Positions 1 to 10,890 of a stretch of 64,000 nucleotides of DNA are shown one piece after another. This DNA comes from Termitomyces sp. T153 (lineage: Eukaryota > Basidiomycota > Agaricomycetes > Agaricales > Lyophyllaceae), in NCBI GenBank assembly GCA_018296165.2, contig JACKQL020000009.1, forward strand, positions 1,116,001 to 1,180,000. Direction: 5' to 3'. Numbering within the stretch: position 1 is the stretch's first letter; every line of letters begins with the position of its first letter. The position numbers were made by a program, and so were the translations under genes. The notes below the pieces were generated by a model that made no database searches, was not told the DNA's origin, and was given only the letters and a program-made list of their open reading frames with translations.

Positions 1-119
1 AATTTTCAGCATCTCTAATATATACCAGTGGACATTGTATTATTTTGTTAATAATGTAATATAGATACATGATTGGTTTATAGATGAGATCTCAGTATAT
101 TGGATTATAAGAAAAAACC

Positions 120-420
120 AACACTTAGTCAACAAGATACAAAGACCTAACCAAACAAAGTTAGGGTGGGTCTGGGACCTGGCATTGAATTAACAAATAC
201 AAAGACCTAACTGAACAAAGTGAGGTTGGGTCTGGAATAAAGCACTGAGTTAGAAAGACAAAGACCTAACCGAATGAAGTGAGGTTGTATCTGGGACTTA
301 GCATTAAGTTTGAAATACAAGGACCTAACCAAACAAAGTGAGGTTGGGTCTGGGATGAAGCATTGAGTAGAATATCGAGGACCTAACTGAATGAAGTGAG
401 GTTGGGTCTGGGATGAAGCA
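120..420. repeat. Minisatellite of about 58-60 bp, five units
   Basis: Five imperfect direct repeats share a core reading 'acaaagacctaacc', then 'aacaaagtgaggttgggtc' and 'tgggat'. The units begin near 138, 198, 258, 318 and 376. The same unit recurs, decayed, near 4545-4600 and as about three units at 5225-5380. In both the first and last arrays a 36-nt hairpin follows directly. The array therefore looks like a module belonging to the flanks of the Helitron-like element rather than a random satellite. Confidence 0.85.
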
Positions 421-422
421 AG

Positions 423-458
423 AGCTACAGGCCTGTGCCAAAGGCATGGGGCATAGCT
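423..458 (+). repeat. 36-nt hairpin module, copy 1
   Basis: The stretch starts AGCTA and ends TAGCT. Its inner stem is CCTGTGCC-aaa-GGCATGGG, including two G-T pairs. It directly follows the five-unit minisatellite. A homologous 36-nt hairpin is at 5385-5420. Helitrons end in a short 3' hairpin, so this could be a terminal structure, but no canonical CTRR end follows it. Confidence 0.55.
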
Positions 459-469
459 TGTCTATATAA

Positions 470-705
470 TATGCGATGACTTCTGGGAAAGTGGCTGTGT
501 GGATGACTTTTTGGGATTCTGCTGAAGTAAGCCTGACTAATGCTGACCAATTCTTACATAAGAATTGCCTTTTAAGGGTGAACACCATACAAGTTGGCTG
601 TTTTTGGCCATTTGAACATGTTTTTTTGAAAAAAATTATAGTAGACAACTTTAATAAATAAATACTATCTTTTGACTATGTGTCAAAGGTGCCAATTGGT
701 CTGCA
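470..705 (+). repeat. Dispersed repeat block, copy 1 (shared with 36692-36912)
   Basis: From 'gggaaagtggctgtg' to 'gtgtcaaaggtgcca' this block aligns with 36692-36912 over its whole length, including 'gtagacaactt' and the final 'ttgactatgtgt'. It lies between the hairpin module and the first coding remnants of Helitron 1, so it may be the Helitron's 5' region or an unrelated repeat beside it. No coding potential was recognised. Confidence 0.6.
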
Positions 706-949
706 GGTGTCAAAAAGGCCAAACATGATTTAGTGGACACTGTTTTTCATGCCTTGCATGTTTTTTGACACAACATGACCAAACAATGGACATTTCCAAG
801 GTTGTGGAAAGGAGGCCACACAACAAAGTATGTTTGGTCACATCTATTGATTGATTGGTGTTGACTAACAAGCTTATTAGTAACTCCTTAACCACATTGA
901 GCTATTGATACATCAAATATTTCATCATGCAAGTCAATTTTAATGGTTT

Positions 950-3225
950 TTGACTGTTAAATTGCTTAACAATGGATGTTTCAGGCAACCACCTACTACT
1001 CCTGAAAGCAAAAGGCAACAAGCTAGGATTCAAAGGAGACTTGAACAGTTACATATGACAGATCCTGATGATTGTCATGCAAATAGAAACAATATATTTT
1101 TGCAACAGATCAATACTGTGGTTGTCCCACCACTTCAATTGGGGCCTGGGAGTATGGGAACTGGGGGTAACAATCAATCTATGGGATCTGGGGATATAGG
1201 ATCTGGGGGATTGAGGCTTAATCACTAATCTATAGCCACCACTGCTGGCTCTTCAGGAAGACCTATTAGGCAGTTAGCACCTGCTGATGATCCATTCTCT
1301 ATGGTCATTCCTGAAACTGTTTTACCTGAAGGATGGAATGCCCCTTTACAGAATCCCTTACCTAGATTGGTGCCCCATCTGCCTGCTCCTATACAGAAAA
1401 GAGTTATAAAAGCTCCTGTACCAGAACCTATGCCCATAATGGTACCACCTCCCCCTCACACACTAGCTCTATTTCAAAAGCAACAAAGGCAGAAACAGAG
1501 GCAACAGGAGCAAGCACTAGCAGCCTTGCAAGAGCAACAAAGGCTGAGACATATTGCTCTAGCTGAAGAGCAGAAGAGGCAGCAAGAGGAGGCACTAGCA
1601 GTGCTGCAAGAGCAACAAAGACTCGGACAAATTGCTATAGCTGAGGAGCAGGAGAGGCAACAACAAGCATTGGCTATTCTGAACCAGGAGAGAGAAAGAG
1701 AGGAAGAAGAGCAATTTATGCCAGAGGTTAGTTTAAGACAGATTTAAATGCTACTTTAACTAATAAAGTTGAACAGCATATAGATTTGAATCCTGAACAT
1801 AGGCCTTTGAATGCAGCTATGGCTCAAAGGATCTTTCAAGGCTGGGAACAGCAACATGAAGCTGATCTGGAAGAGGATTTCAATGATTTAGGTCCTCAGA
1901 ATGATATATCTTCTGAGGATGACCTGGAATATGTTGATCCTGCTGGACATTAAGCACCAGAGCAATTGGATCCTCCCCTTGATAATCCATTGGGTCTTCA
2001 GGATAACATACCATCTGATGATGACTTGGAATATGTTGATCCTGCTGGACATCAACCAGCAGAGTGAATGGATCCTCTCCTTGATGTGCCATTAGGTCCT
2101 CAGGATGACATCCCTTCTGATGATGACTTGGATTATGTTGATCCTGTTCAACAGAGACCTGCAGAAGACTTGGACCCTGCTCCACCCAGCCATCCAGCAG
2201 AACTACAAAATCCTGCTGAACAGCCTCCCCTTGAGCTTCCTATTCCACCACAGCCTGGTCCTATTCAGCCTGTTCCAAGAGGAAGGCAACCTTACTTGAT
2301 TGAATACCCTCCACACTATCTTGGTCCCATGACTGTTATATGTCCACACTGCCAAGCTCTACATTTTGATGCTGAAAAGCTCACCAAGTCTACTATTTAT
2401 AATCCAAAGTTTGGCATGTGCTGCTTACAAGGCCAAGTAAATTTGCCCAGGCTTTGAGATGCTCCAGCAGATTTATTGAACCTGCTCCATGGGCATCATC
2501 CTCTATCTGACACTTTTAAAACATCTATCCATCAATACAATGCAGCCTTTGCATTCACATCTCTGGGAGTCAAAATTGATCATGCCATTACCAATGCTCC
2601 TGGACCATACAGCTTTAGGATCAATGGAGAACTACATCATTTGACAGGTGCCTTGCTTCCTGTTGATGGCAATCTTCCTGTATATGCACAGCTCTACTTT
2701 TACAATCACAATCAGCAATTGGCTTTTCATCAACAGAACAATCCCAGGCTTGATTCTCAGATAATGGCCTCTTTGCAGGATATGCTTGCTAGAGTCAATC
2801 CCTTCATTGACCTATACAAGCAAGCCAGGCAGATCATGGGAGAAGTTCCAGAAGGCCAACCACAAAGGCTTTCTGTCAAGCTTACAGCTGATTTTGGAGA
2901 TCCTCAATGCTATAATGACCCTAATGAACAGGAGGGAGTTGCAGCTGTAATTCCAGGAGATGGCTCAGAAGAGCAATCAAATGATTGTGATATAGTCTTG
3001 CACTTGCATGGAGGTCAATTAAAGCAGATCAGTCATTTGCACCCATATTACACTCCATTGCACTACACAATCATCTTTCCCACTGGACAGCCTGGATTTC
3101 ACACCAACATTTGCTCTCATTTTGGACCACAGAATCAACAAAGATCAGCAAAGGTCACCCAAACAGCATATTATGCATATATGCTGCAGCAAAGAACTTT
3201 GGAATTCAATGCACCATTACTCTGA
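950..3225 (+). pseudogene. Helitron 1 Rep/helicase protein, N-terminal half (broken)
   Basis: Four open stretches (950-1228, 1301-1747, 2068-2457, 2476-3225) read like the N-terminal half of a fungal Helitron protein. The second is a Gln/Glu-rich coiled coil with repeats of the type 'ALQEQQRL'. The third carries the CPHC...CC zinc-binding pattern followed by 'FGMCCLQGQVNLP', typical of the region before Helitron-like N domains. The fourth has 'YNAAFAFTSLGVKIDH', 'FRINGELHHLTGALLP' and a 'HLHPYYTPLHYTIIFP' stretch, as expected just before the Rep domain. In-frame stops (for example after 'LPRL') and frame changes break it. Normal proteins of this family exceed 1,300 residues. The reading ends where the LTR begins at 3218. 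Confidence 0.75.
1885..2190 (+). repeat. Tandem repeat of about 105 bp, three units, coding
   Basis: Three units inside the Helitron 1 N-terminal region encode variants of a peptide with the core DDDLEYVDPAGH followed by 'PAE.LDPPLD'. The first two units carry stops and frame changes. The repeat resembles an acidic, proline-containing spacer between the coiled coil and the zinc-binding region. Confidence 0.8.
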
Positions 3226-4106
3226 CCCATCCCCTGTGGGCCTCCTCAGCTCCCCCTCTCACCTACAAGGCCCCTGTGCCTCTCCAACGCTTCTCCTGGC
3301 CCAGACATACATCACTTGACCACCCCCACAACTTACACAACCACTCCGGAGTTCCCCAACAACTGTGGGACAGACCACATTCCCATCAGAATGTCACTGT
3401 GGCCTGCCCCCCAATCAGAACCAACAGCTGTCCCCCCGCATGGCTTAAATTAGCCCACTGTCGTGACCTCAATCCTGGAGAAGGTCCAGTAGTCAGTATA
3501 TAGAGACATAGAGTAGCATTTGTTACCTTAGTCTTGATATTAGATTAACTGGTTACTTGTGTGTCATGTTTGTTTCTATCTTGTCTCCATTTCTGTTTTT
3601 GATCTTGAATCTATTTCTTTTCTCAGTTCCATCTTGTCTCACCTTTGTCACATCTTGCCTGTCTCTATTCCTCTATTTTTCCTAAGCTCCTTTCATCTCT
3701 GACATCATTAAAAAGTCCACGCATGTGCTATGACCTTCAAACATTCTTATGACAACTCCAGACCTCACCCTACACTCAGCCCCAGAACCCATCAGTCTTG
3801 ATTGATCCCCTGTCAAACTCCAGCTCTGCTCCCATCACTTGCAAAGCCTCTGCTTACCCTGCAGTCCATTTCTGTGCCCACAAACCTGTTCCTGACACCT
3901 GCCCAAGCCCAACATTTAATATACTTGGTCTTAGACTTCCCTGGACCACTCCAGACTTGCTGAGATCAATTCCCCTGACTTCCCCTCACAAGTCCCTATA
4001 GTCCACACCTACTCCAGAGCACTAGGTTATAAGTGCAGGACATAGCATCTGCCCAGTAAGGACTTGCCCAGTGTAGCTGAGCCCCTGTGGTCAGTGGAAC
4101 CTGACA
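3218..4106 (+). repeat. LTR family B, old copy inside Helitron 1
   Basis: The end reads 'ccagtgtagctgagcccctg' then 'tggtcagtggaacctgaca', matching the end of the young family B LTR (57337-58496) apart from changes at its CpG sites. The TATA region (tcagtatatag near 3492-3502) and the pyrimidine-rich centre also align. The start is read as TACTCTGACCCATCCCCTG, aligned with TGTCATGACCCGTCCCCTG of the young copy. No target duplication is visible (ACCAT against GTTGT). About 1 kb of Helitron coding sequence is missing here, so insertion came with a deletion. Confidence 0.8.
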
Positions 4107-4133
4107 GTTGTCCCATACAGCCCTTATCTCTCA

Positions 4134-4370
4134 GTGAAGTACAAATGTCATATCAATGTGGAGGTCTGGGCTTTGGTAAAAGCCATCAAGTACATTCACA
4201 AGTACATCTACAAAGGCCATGATAGGACAACTTTAGAGATTGCTGGAGAGCAGATGGACCAGAGGGATGAAATCAAGGAACACTTGGATGCCAGATACAT
4301 CTCTGCACCTGAGGCTTGCTGGCACATCTTTGAATTCAACATGCATGGAGAACATCCCCCTGTATATTGA
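4134..4370 (+). pseudogene. Helitron 1 protein, segment after Rep (fragment)
   Basis: The 78 residues include 'CHINVEVWALVKAIKYIHKY', 'IYKGHDRTTLEI' and 'LDARYISAPEACWHIFEFNM'. These are strongly conserved in Helitron proteins between the Rep nuclease and the PIF1 helicase. The segment is in the same orientation as the N-terminal half, but the Rep HUH core between them is gone, replaced by the LTR at 3218-4106. Reading continues in another frame for about 40 residues and then decays. No helicase motif of this copy was found. Confidence 0.8.
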
Positions 4371-4737
4371 TTACCTGTGCATCTGGAGGGCCAACATGAA
4401 GTCTACTTTCAGGATAATGAGCCATTGGAGAAAGGAGAATAGTTGCCCTGTGTATATCTCTAGGCAACTATGGTTCCTGATTCTGACTTTTGATTGCTGA
4501 TAGCCTTTAACTTGGAAATATATTGTGTGATGTTGTGGGTGCCAACATTGAATTAGAAAATCAAACAAAGTGAGGCTATACTTGGACTGGAGTGCTGCTA
4601 GCTGTATGCTGGCTTTCTGATTTCAAGGTGTGTGTTCAGACTTGAAAGTGTGTATTCTGATAGTTTTGCAGTAATCAGTTCCTATACCTTAGAGTCAAGT
4701 TATTCCTGATGATCTCCAACTATTCCTGCTCTCAATG

Positions 4738-5215
4738 GATATTTGAATGAATGAATGAATGTACCATTTCATTCTCTTTGAGTGCTATTTTTACATGATT
4801 TCCTGAGCTCTAGTGTCCTAGCACCTGCAGTACATCAAGCATGGTAATTACAGACACTCCAGTAGGTACTCTGACCTGATGCTTCTTCAGGCATGCTGGT
4901 TATGCCTCATAGCTACTTTACTACAATTTGATCCCATTGAAGTTCATACTACTTCTCACACTTAAGTCCCTTCCCATCTGCCACTGGTATGCTGACCCTT
5001 TTCCCTGTCTATTCTTGGCAATGCTTGTTGGAGTGCTTGTTGGTATGTTCCATGTGAGGTGCATTGCCTTAGCTTCCATGCCAAGTTGCCAGCAAAGGTC
5101 CCACAACTCTAAACCTTTCTCCATGCCCAGATGGTATTCTTCAGAGTCAAAATTTCCCACTACAGGTGACAAATTAAGCCAGTGCAGACAAATTATGGTG
5201 TAGCCATGGCAAACT
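4738..5215 (-). mobile_element. tRNA-type SINE, old 5'-truncated copy
   Basis: Read on the minus strand, this aligns with the last half of the complete SINE at 22260-23197. Shared blocks include 'taattacagacactcc', 'ggttatgcctcatagc' and 'agttcatactactt'. A simple-repeat tail, (ATTC)n on the minus strand, lies at 4741-4762. The box A/B head is missing. CpG sites of the complete copy appear here as TG or CA. Confidence 0.7.
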
Positions 5216-5224
5216 GGTGAAATA

Positions 5225-5384
5225 GAAAGAACTGACCAAATGTAGTGAGGTTGATCTCAGCATTGAGTTGATGAAATACAAAGACCTAACTGAACATAGT
5301 GAGGTTGGGTCTGCATCTTAACATTGAGTTAGAATATCAAGAACATAACCAAACATAGTGAGGTTGGGTCTGAGACTCAGCAAG
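5225..5384 (+). repeat. Minisatellite of about 58 bp, second array
   Basis: About three units carry the same core as the array at 120-420 ('cctaactgaacatagtgagg' and 'ttgggtctg'). The array is followed directly by the hairpin at 5385-5420 and then by kinase-like coding sequence, so it marks the right border of the Helitron 1 insertion. Confidence 0.8.
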
Positions 5385-5420
5385 AGCTACAGGTCCATGC
5401 CTTTGGCATGAACCATAGCT
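5385..5420 (+). repeat. 36-nt hairpin module, copy 2, at the insertion border
   Basis: AGCTA...TAGCT encloses GGTCCATGCC-ttt-GGCATGAACC, a stem with one mismatch and a 3-nt loop. It is homologous in position and outer arms to the hairpin at 423-458, but the loop has changed from AAA to TTT. Host kinase-like sequence begins four bases later. A Helitron 3' hairpin is the simplest reading. Confidence 0.6.
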
Positions 5421-5422
5421 CA

Positions 5423-6281
5423 TTTTGAAAAAGAAGAGGACTATCAAGCAAATATCCATAAACATGAAGCATTCTTTGAACTCTGCAATGATGAGGATAT
5501 GTTGCCATGGATGTAGTCATTCAAGTCATGACAGAAGTATGATGCCATGCACACCAAAGAATGTGAGGCATATGATCATTTGAAAGAGACTCGGACTTCT
5601 GGATTGATCCTCGTTTCTTCGGTACCACGAAAATCAACATGATGACAATGGTTCCCCATCAATCTTTAAGTCACATTAATGACCTTCTACTCGAAAATAT
5701 CCTCCGGCGTTCAATGACGAAAATAAGGCCGGGCATTACCATCACATTTGAGGAAGCTGAAGCTATCTCTCAGCGCGTCCTGGAGCTGGGGCGCCAGCTC
5801 CGCCGTTTTGGTGTTTGCCACTCCGACGTCCATGTTGGCAATATCATCCTTCGAGAAAAGGATAACTCCCCTGTCCTGATTGATTGGGGTCTCGCCTCGT
5901 TGCCGGCTGCAGGTGCGTCTTTGAATGACCGATGGAATGATGACCGTCTTCGGACGTGGTTCAACAGTGACATACGCTATATGCTTCGAGACGGGGTTTA
6001 CCATGAAGGTCCCAACAATGATGAAGTCCATCCCCCAATCACAGCTGGGGGTGTCAGGCATCGCTTCAGAACTCCGTTGTCTGATAAGGAACATATACAG
6101 TTCGCGTCAGAGTGGAAGTGGGGTTATCGCTCGACCAATTTAGAGATTGCTAGTACCTGAAGAAGAAAAGGCCCCCTTCTATTATGAAGACACGAGCGTA
6201 GACATCAATCATGATTTGCGGTGGAAAGTCAAGAAGGGTGTGAAGAACAGGGGAATGAATGACCCATATCCAGCGGAATGA
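5423..6281 (+). pseudogene. Kinase-like protein copy 1, 5' part lost, frameshifted
   Basis: The longest open part (5639-6160) has the phosphotransferase signature 'CHSDVHVGNIILREKD' followed by 'PVLIDWGLASLP', that is, HxDxxxxN and DWG, the catalytic and metal-binding loops of APH/protein-kinase-like folds. Upstream sequence from 5424 aligns with copy 2 (26957 onward). A one-base shift separates the two parts near 5606, where a 'GLIPRFFGT' reading is expected. A second shift near 6152 is followed by the normal tail 'EEEKAPFYYED...' up to a stop at 6279-6281. The N-terminal third lies beyond the Helitron insertion. CpG is normal, unlike the neighbouring element. Substrate is unknown. Confidence 0.8.
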
Positions 6282-6429
6282 AATTTGTTAGATGAGTGGT
6301 ACTGCCCCCGAAAGAATGGCAGAGTTTACAAACAATCCGAGTTCAAAAGGGATCCTGAAATTCCCACACGTTCTTGAACCTTGGCTGTCCATCGTTTTCT
6401 CAACTTCAATGATATATATACCACAAGAT

Positions 6430-6520
6430 TTCTGTACGAAGTCATGCCCTCTTCTCACATATCTCTTTTCACCATGCTCTATCATAGCTTATGCAAATCC
6501 CCGCAGCTATATCATTAGAT
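6430..6520 (+). pseudogene. Fragment of a further kinase-like gene 5' end
   Basis: The stretch 'ctcttctcacatatctc' through 'atagcttatgcaaatccccg' to 'atatcatta' aligns with 26820-26905, the start of kinase-like copy 2. The frame that reads T-A-Y-A-N-R in copy 2 reads I-A-Y-A-N-P here. No downstream kinase domain follows. It suggests that these genes once stood in tandem. Confidence 0.6.
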
Positions 6521-6722
6521 TTACCTCATAAAGTAATGCGAGTCTCACCACCACTTCCGTCCTCACTTTCTTGTCTGAAGGATCAATTCTGCTGGCCCAG
6601 AATCCGGCCTTTGGGGCTTGCCTAACTCGATGTCGGCGCTCCGTTGTTCTCTAATGCTTGTCATAGCAATATTTATCTCAGTTGGACGCTGGTTAGAAAA
6701 GTGAGATGGCATGTTGTCACTT

Positions 6723-8169
6723 TTATGAAGCGTGTATAGTACGCACCGTTGACCACAAATCAAAGTTCAAGTTCGAATTGAGGTTGAAATCACTTGCTTC
6801 ATTGAGACTACGCAAATTCGCACGAGCATTGAGGCTGATGTTGGAATGATGAAAATTAATCATCAATCTTGCATGGAAAATACATACGATGCCTTAAGTG
6901 AGTTGGAAAATACTTTCAGATAGTAAGATCTCTAAGCAAAGGTCATCCACATAAGAACATACAGCGAGTACTTATCAAGTAAAGTGCCATCCAAATATAG
7001 TCCTCGGCCACGAAGAACTTCAAGAGAGTGAGCAGCACTGGCGGAAGTATGTGAGTGTTCCTCACCAGGATCAGCTGGATTGTTGTCCCACAGCTAAGTT
7101 GTCATCAGCAAGGGTATTGGCCGCATGCAAAATCGTCCTTTGCACCTTGTTACCAACCCCGTCTCTTTAAATTGAGTCAGACCCTCTATGGTTCACACAT
7201 TTCTCTTCACTTACCAATAGTCCATAGAATAAGCTTATCAATAATTGTCTTTGTCCTAAACGTGTCAGCTCAGTTTGAGTGCTCGAAGCGCAACAGTGTT
7301 GACGCAAATTCCACACACCTTCTGAAGGTTGCTCCGCGATGTGGCCACAAGTAATAACATAAGGATGCAGTAATCAACACGTCGGTTGATGCAGATAATA
7401 CGAGGGTTGTTACGAACAACCATTGCCACTCATGCTGGCTAGCCAGAGTATCAAGTGTACCGCGAGTAATAGCTCCTAGAGTTAGCGTACTCATGAATCG
7501 AAGGAAGCACAGCAGCCAGACAATGGCTGGAATAATCCAGTGTGATGACAGTATGTAAATGCGGTGTGCATAGAATCCCTGTAGAGTTATGGATAGAGAT
7601 ATAGCTTTGAGGCTTTGCAATGTTGAGCGACAACATACCTGAACTGCAGGACCAATAATTGCAGTCATGAACACAGCTATATCCCCCGCCGTCGTAAGCT
7701 CGAGAACTGCCCTTCGGTCTCCGTATCTTATGACCGAGTACTGTATATCAGGATCAAAAGGAGAACCGCTACCGAACAACACTGCGACTCACGTAGTAAA
7801 TTGTGTGGGTAATTACAATTGCATGAATCAACTCCAAAACCCTGTCCATGGAATCTTAAGCACTGAAATCTGAATTGCTCCTGTTTTCTACCGCGCTCAC
7901 CATGTGACACCAACCTGTTTTTTCGGTGCCTCAGTTTTCCATTCCATACATGGATTGAGAGTCTTACGAAAGTCTTCAGTAACCACCTGTCATCAGGAAA
8001 CTTTCTGCTGTATGGCTGAGTCACGGAGTCAAGTGCAAATGAAGATAAGAACTGACTTGTAATATGTGAACGTCTGGAGAGTTACCACCCCGAACAAGAA
8101 AATGGAGACCAGGACTCCAATCACGAGGGCGCCAAGTGTTGTAGAGAGATTCAAGGGCTGGTCAGCCAT
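6723..8169 (-). CDS. DUF6534-type seven-membrane-segment protein, multi-exon
   Basis: On the minus strand an ATG at 8169 opens 'MADQPLNLSTTLGALVIGVL', a typical start of the DUF6534 membrane family of Agaricomycetes. Later exons give 'FPDDRWLLKTF', 'LELIHAIVITHTIYY', 'GFYAHRIYILSSHW' and 'ASTDVLITASLCYYL', then 'TKTIIDKLILWTI' and a tail 'LNARANLRSL'. The order matches the family from start to end. Introns with GTAAGT/GTATGT-like donors separate them. I could not resolve one junction near 7830-7970 in frame, so a lesion or an unusual splice there is possible. Members are integral membrane proteins of unknown function. CpG is normal. The C-terminal end at 6723-6725 is the least certain point. 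Confidence 0.72.
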
Positions 8170-10890
8170 TGTGTACTACACCTGGGAGATGGCAAGAGCG
8201 CAGATGATCAATGAGAGTATGGGCTAGAAATGGATAAGATCCAAAAGATCATGCCTGGACGTTTCAAATTATCTCCGCAACTGTTCAGAGAAAACCCACG
8301 GTATATCTCAATTCTCGACCAAAGTTTCTTCACAGAATTCAGGTCCGTGGTTTTCGAATCACTGATTTCTATTAGTCATACTTGTAATACTCGTCATGCA
8401 ACGAATACTCGAGAATAGAACGGTGCATTGCTCATGACCCAAGACACCAGTCATTTGTGATCTGGATTCAAAAAAGGTCCTGTATTAGCGTCGTTCATAT
8501 CCGACTCTAGAATGCGCCCGACTATTCTCAAGGAAACAAGACATTCGTAGAATTGATGATCAATACATACCTATGTGTAGCATGTTGTATCCTCCTGCAT
8601 CACAGCCCCCATCCGAGCTAGGCTGTGCTTAGGAAAGAAGGAACCAGAACCATTTGAATCACACGTGTGACAGCAGATCATATGCTCGAGAGAGAGCGCG
8701 CTTTTCGAGGGTCACAGAGGAAACAAAATGAGCAAATCTACATCGACCCCTTGCTACAACTGACGTATTGGTGTCACTTGTACAAGCAAGAGCCTGGTAT
8801 CGGGGGTGGGTGTCAGGATCATAGACTGAGAGAAGTTCATATCTGAATTGATCGTGTCCCTAATTGCCACATGTACACTGAGTCAGGACCCCACGATAGT
8901 AAGAGATCACTTTTTGGTCCGAATAACGTGCGACAGTTTTCAGTCGTGGTTCCTTCTGAAACACGCGAATTTGACCATAGAAAGCAGGGAATAGGCCTTT
9001 GTGTCCATGAAGTTACGAGTTGAGGCTGCATAACGCTCTGGAACAACAAGAAAAGGCCTTGCCGCCTTGCCTTGCAATTTGGGGCTCCGACATCGGCAAA
9101 GCTTTCTTCTCCCCTCTTGAACCCGATGTTATCGATAATCTATGTTCATCGATCGCTTTTCATAACATTTCGATACTAAAAATGATTCTCCAACGGAATC
9201 AGAGCTATTCTGGAAGTTCTACGGCTACGATACATCAAATCTAACCCTGGAAGTCTGGCTTATCTCTGATCTCAACTTGACCTATCAACATTTGTATACC
9301 CGGCCACTGATGGATGGGGACATAGAACTACCTTCCATCATGGAATTTGTATGCTAGATGGGTCAGGTAATCGTGGGTCCTTTTCCCTCCGGGGTGAGCC
9401 CCTGCGAGAAACTTCTTTCTAATGAAATATCCCTCGGGCAATCTGGTGCAGGTATGATCAAGGTAGAGCCTTCTAGAATGGTGGTGCGCTGTGTGTCTGG
9501 TGTGAGCCCGATGAATGAAGATGAAAATAGTCCCTCGCTGTCCGTAGTTTAGAAGATACTACGAAAAAACCTGACGCTAGATATGATATAACCAGAAGAT
9601 CGAGAGTACGTCTTTCCACCCATTTTGCCTAATCTAGAAATTCTTACACGACGATTGTTCCAGTCTCGTCAAACAAGTCGTCGTCATCAGGCCGAGAACT
9701 TCAAGCCAGGCAGTATAGCATGTTCTCGATCGAAAAGTCATTCGAATCTCTCAAGAACTAACATGAGAGAGTCAAGCGGTATAGTACGTTCTGGACAAAC
9801 CCATTCAATCTATACAGGTTATCTTAGATCCTGAGTGATTGGGGGACTCAGACTAGCGAGGACTTACGCCCGCATAATTCGTCACTCGGGCCCTATGCTA
9901 TGTAGTAACCCCTCCACAATGACCCTTTCATCACTCGCATCTTGCACTCGCTTTCCATGATCCTGGATATACCTTGTCTACAAATCTTCTCCTTTCCCCC
10001 CTCCCTTTTCCTCCGCACATCTGCTCCTTCCTTCCGCCCGCTGCGCCTACATCTCAGCGATAAGGAAGTATTCGCCTCGTCAATTTCACAGTCATTGGTG
10101 GCTTAGCGCCGGCCGTGGATGATGAAGGTCATGGGAAAGTTGAGGAGCCGCGAGAAGGATGAGGCCGACAACAGTGGATGCGGCTGTGGCGGTGCCGGTG
10201 TTGGGACAAATAAGAGCGGTTACCTTGGAATAGGGTTCAAGGAAGGAGACATGCTTGAGCTCGAGCCTGAGCATGAGCATGAGCATGATGCAGTAAATGA
10301 CATGGTGGGTAGGCTAAAGACTCCGTCTGTAGCGCAGGAGGAACGCGGAAGATAAAGCGATAGGTACGAGGAATGCAGACCGGAGGCACTCGTGGTACAT
10401 AGTTGAGACGCGCATGGTCACAGTGCAGGAAGTAACATTTGTCGATGATGAGGGCTGATCATGAGGTGCGGATAGACCGGGAGGTACTGCGATATAAGGT
10501 AGATTATCTACCTTTTGAGAAATCGGATACGATTGTTCAAGTATTCACGTTCGAAAAGTTGTATGCGCCTAGTGAATGTCTGTTTGATTTGTTAGGCGCC
10601 CAATAATTTTAATTTCCAGGCCAATCAGAGATTATGTAGATCAAATCAATCTTGATCGATTACATACAGAGACGTCGACGGAACAGAGCCGTTACTCCTC
10701 CCCTCGCTTGGTGACCATCAGGTTCCTATATCTCCCGTCCTATGCCAGTCTGATACATCACTCATTTGTCCTGTCATCGCCCAAGTCAAACGTTGCTGAG
10801 TGGACTGCGCTGCGAGCCATACGAGTCACGATTGGCTCACGGAAATTCATTATAACAAGGGCAACCGCTCCCACTTCAAGCTGAGGCACT
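8170..10890. other. Intergenic region, no gene recognised
   Basis: CpG-normal, unique-looking sequence lies between the divergent DUF6534 and DUF6699 genes. Several open frames of 60-80 codons exist (for example 9020-9244 and 10119-10355) but have no recognisable domain. The frame at 10119 contains a small Gly/Cys run and an (EH)n repeat at 10258-10290. The last few hundred bases should contain the DUF6699 promoter; 'cattataac' near 10848 is a weak TATA-like site. Confidence 0.5.

Larger units (their letters stand above)
450..5420 (+). mobile_element. Helitron 1, decayed, with nested LTR and SINE
   Basis: The interval holds remnants of a Helitron Rep-helicase polyprotein on the plus strand. 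An N-terminal CxxC and Helitron-like region lies at 2068-3225 and a post-Rep stretch at 4134-4370. A family B LTR sits between them, and an older SINE copy lies near 4738-5215. The right edge is well defined: the minisatellite and hairpin stop at 5420, and kinase-like coding sequence resumes in mid-gene at about 5424. The left edge is less sure, because an identical module sits at 120-458 and may belong to a neighbouring copy. Almost no CpG remains in the coding parts, and several frameshifts and stops show the element is dead. Confidence 0.7.

Noticed and set aside
120..420. Regular direct repeats that might suggest a CRISPR-like array
   Set aside because: The repeats are contiguous without unique spacers and the sequence is eukaryotic; it is a minisatellite.
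3459..3480. TGTCGTGACC as the start of the old family B LTR
   Set aside because: Sequence upstream back to 3218 also aligns with the young LTR, so this site is internal.
5711..6094. A 127-codon minus-strand frame
   Set aside because: It lies opposite the kinase-like copy 1, which has recognised motifs; shadow frame.
7055..7354. A 99-codon plus-strand frame
   Set aside because: It lies antisense to exons of the DUF6534 gene.
10119..10355. A 78-codon plus-strand frame with a Gly/Cys run
   Set aside because: Low complexity, no homology recognised, no promoter or splice support; noted only within the intergenic entry.
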